Below, in pieces: positions 5,585 to 6,949 of a stretch of 6,949 bases of DNA (the stretch's first letter is position 1; each line of letters begins with the position of its first letter). The DNA comes from Acidobacteriaceae bacterium (GTDB lineage: Bacteria > Acidobacteriota > Terriglobia > Terriglobales > Acidobacteriaceae): positions 6,758 to 13,706 of the forward strand of contig PLKU01000232.1 in the NCBI GenBank assembly GCA_003140705.1, in the 5' to 3' direction. Both the position numbers and the translations under genes were made by a program. The notes under the pieces are model-generated. The model did no database searches. It saw only the letters and a list, made by a program, of their open reading frames with translations, and was not told the origin of the DNA.

Positions 5585-6949
5585 ATGATTCGATTCCTGC
5601 AGAGAGACAGCCGCGTCGTCAAGGCATTCTTCGTTGTCATCATCGGTATGGCCTCAGTGTCGATGGTGGTGTATCTGATCCCAGGTCTTACCGGGCAAGG
5701 CGCCACATCCGCCGATGTCTATGCCGTGATTTATCCCCATTGGTACAGCCGCTTTGTGTCCTCGGGCATGACGGTCAGCCAAGTCGAGGTTGACAAACTG
5801 GCACGGCAGCAGATGCAGCGCCAGCATTATCCTGACAGCCCGATGCTGTTGACACTGTTTGAGCAGCGGGTCGGTCCGCAACTGGTCCAGAAGCAGATTC
5901 TGCTGGCGGAAGCGGAGAAGCTGGGGATCCAGGCTAACGACGATGATGTGCGCAACTTCCTGCACAAGGGGCAGTTTGGCCAGTTTCTTTATCCCAACGG
6001 CCAGTTCATTGGCACCGACAGATATTCCGCCTTCATCGCTAATCAGTTCAACATGTCCGTGTCGGAATTCGAGGACGAAATTCGACAGGACATCATTATC
6101 CAGAGGCTGCAATCGTTAATTACGGCCGGTGTGACCGTGGGCGACCAGGAAGTCCGCGACGATTATCGCAAGGGCAACATCAAGATCAAATTCGACTACG
6201 CCGTCATTTCCGCTGACGATCTGGGCAAGACCATCAATCCCTCCGACAGTGAGCTGCAGGCGTTTTTCAAGACGAATGCTGCACGCTATGCAAATGCAAT
6301 TCCTGAAGAACGGCAGATCACGTACTTCGCCTTTACTCCCGATCAGGTGCCGGGAGGTGTTCCTCAGGTAACGCAGCAAGAGATTCAGCAGTACTTCAAC
6401 GCGCACCAGAGCGATTACGAGGTTCCGGAGCAAGCGCGGTCGCGGCACATTCTTATTAAGGTGCCCGCTGGGGCGGACGCCAAGACGGATGCGGCCGCCA
6501 AAGCGAAGGCAGAAGGGATCTTGAAGCAGCTTCAGGGCGGGGCAAACTTTGCCGACCTGGCCAAGAAGAACTCTGACGACGGCAGCAAGGACCAGGGCGG
6601 TGAACTGGGCTTTTACCGCAAGGGTGCGACTGTGCCGGAGTTCGAGAAGGCTCTTTTCAGCCAGAAGATTGGCGACGTCGAGATTGTCAAGAGCCAGTTC
6701 GGCTACCACATTCTGCAGGTGGAAGAGCGTCAGGCGGCGCACTCTGAGTCATTGAATGAGGTGTTGCCGACCATCCAAGCAACGCTGATTCGACAGAAGA
6801 CCGCAGAGGCCGAAGCGAGCTATGCACAAGCTCTGACGTCGGAAGCGTCGAAGAACGGATTGGAAAAGACGGCGGCAGCCCACCATCTCCAGGTTGTAAC
6901 CACCCCCATGGTCAGCAATGTTGGCGTGATTGCTTCGCTGCCTGACGGA
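5585..6949 (+). CDS. Membrane-anchored parvulin-type peptidyl-prolyl isomerase (PpiD/SurA-like), 3' end missing
   Basis: 455 codons are present with no stop, so the C-terminus lies beyond the window. The start 'MIRFLQRDSRVVK' is followed by one membrane segment (about 14-34), which anchors the protein in the inner membrane with the rest in the periplasm, as in PpiD. A SurA_N-like chaperone region covers about 62-200 (helical, 'LARQQMQRQ', 'QILLAEAEKLGI', 'DDVRNFL'). A second linker with a 'SELQAFFKTNAARY' helix follows. The PPIC rotamase domain spans about 282-382, with His288 in 'SRHILIKV', the signature 'FADLAKKNSDDGSKDQGGELG' at 322-342, and His375 in 'FGYHILQVEE'. Such proteins catalyse proline isomerisation and assist folding of exported and outer-membrane proteins. 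The ATG at 5585 fits the family start; the upstream GAAGG at 5567-5571 is 13 bases away, so initiation may be modest. It may be named ppiD, but orthology is not shown. Confidence 0.88.
   Translation, partial: MIRFLQRDSRVVKAFFVVIIGMASVSMVVYLIPGLTGQGATSADVYAVIYPHWYSRFVSSGMTVSQVEVDKLARQQMQRQHYPDSPMLLTLFEQRVGPQLVQKQILLAEAEKLGIQANDDDVRNFLHKGQFGQFLYPNGQFIGTDRYSAFIANQFNMSVSEFEDEIRQDIIIQRLQSLITAGVTVGDQEVRDDYRKGNIKIKFDYAVISADDLGKTINPSDSELQAFFKTNAARYANAIPEERQITYFAFTPDQVPGGVPQVTQQEIQQYFNAHQSDYEVPEQARSRHILIKVPAGADAKTDAAAKAKAEGILKQLQGGANFADLAKKNSDDGSKDQGGELGFYRKGATVPEFEKALFSQKIGDVEIVKSQFGYHILQVEERQAAHSESLNEVLPTIQATLIRQKTAEAEASYAQALTSEASKNGLEKTAAAHHLQVVTTPMVSNVGVIASLPDG

Noticed and set aside
6116..6742. 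Minus-strand open frame of 208 codons opposite the foldase gene
   Set aside because: It is the antisense shadow of the PPIC domain coding sequence; the plus-strand frame has clear motifs throughout.

Overview
The window looks like chromosomal DNA of an acidobacterium (Acidobacteriota, probably class Terriglobia). This is judged from protein style, not from a database search. The glucose-6-phosphate isomerase resembles the C-terminal half of transaldolase-phosphoglucose isomerase fusions. A secreted BON protein carries a glycine zipper and a Tyr-rich tail. The PpiD/SurA-like foldase opens with an 'MIRFLQ' start and an N-terminal membrane anchor. Base composition is moderately GC-rich, and coding density is high except for three intergenic gaps of about 200-270 bases. 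I see no insertion sequence, phage gene, tRNA, rRNA or CRISPR array.

Layout. 1-250: non-coding leader with a plausible promoter. 251-901 (+): small exported outer-membrane beta-barrel protein. 902-1106: gap with a weak terminator candidate and a weak promoter candidate. 1107-2816 (+): glucose-6-phosphate isomerase of 569 residues, closed by a clear intrinsic terminator at 2851-2891. 2903-3371 (-): AhpD-like carboxymuconolactone decarboxylase family gene, broken by a one-base frameshift at 3199-3204. 3372-3644: divergent intergenic region. 3645-4952 (+): exported BON/glycine-zipper protein. 4977-5010: a strong hairpin between convergent genes. 5009-5380 (-): SnoaL-like (NTF2-fold) protein. 5381-5584: divergent intergenic region with a consensus TATAAT. 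5585-6949 (+): membrane-anchored parvulin-type peptidyl-prolyl isomerase, cut by the window end.

The genes do not form one operon. Strands alternate, and each block has its own terminator or divergent promoter region. Three products (beta-barrel, BON protein, PpiD-like foldase) belong to the cell envelope and could share a theme of envelope biogenesis, since periplasmic foldases handle outer-membrane proteins. The isomerase is central carbon metabolism, and the two minus-strand genes are small enzymes or binding proteins of unknown substrate. I found no convincing undescribed system. The items most worth a second look are the frameshifted AhpD-like gene, the architecture of the BON/glycine-zipper protein, and the isomerase that matches half of a bifunctional enzyme.
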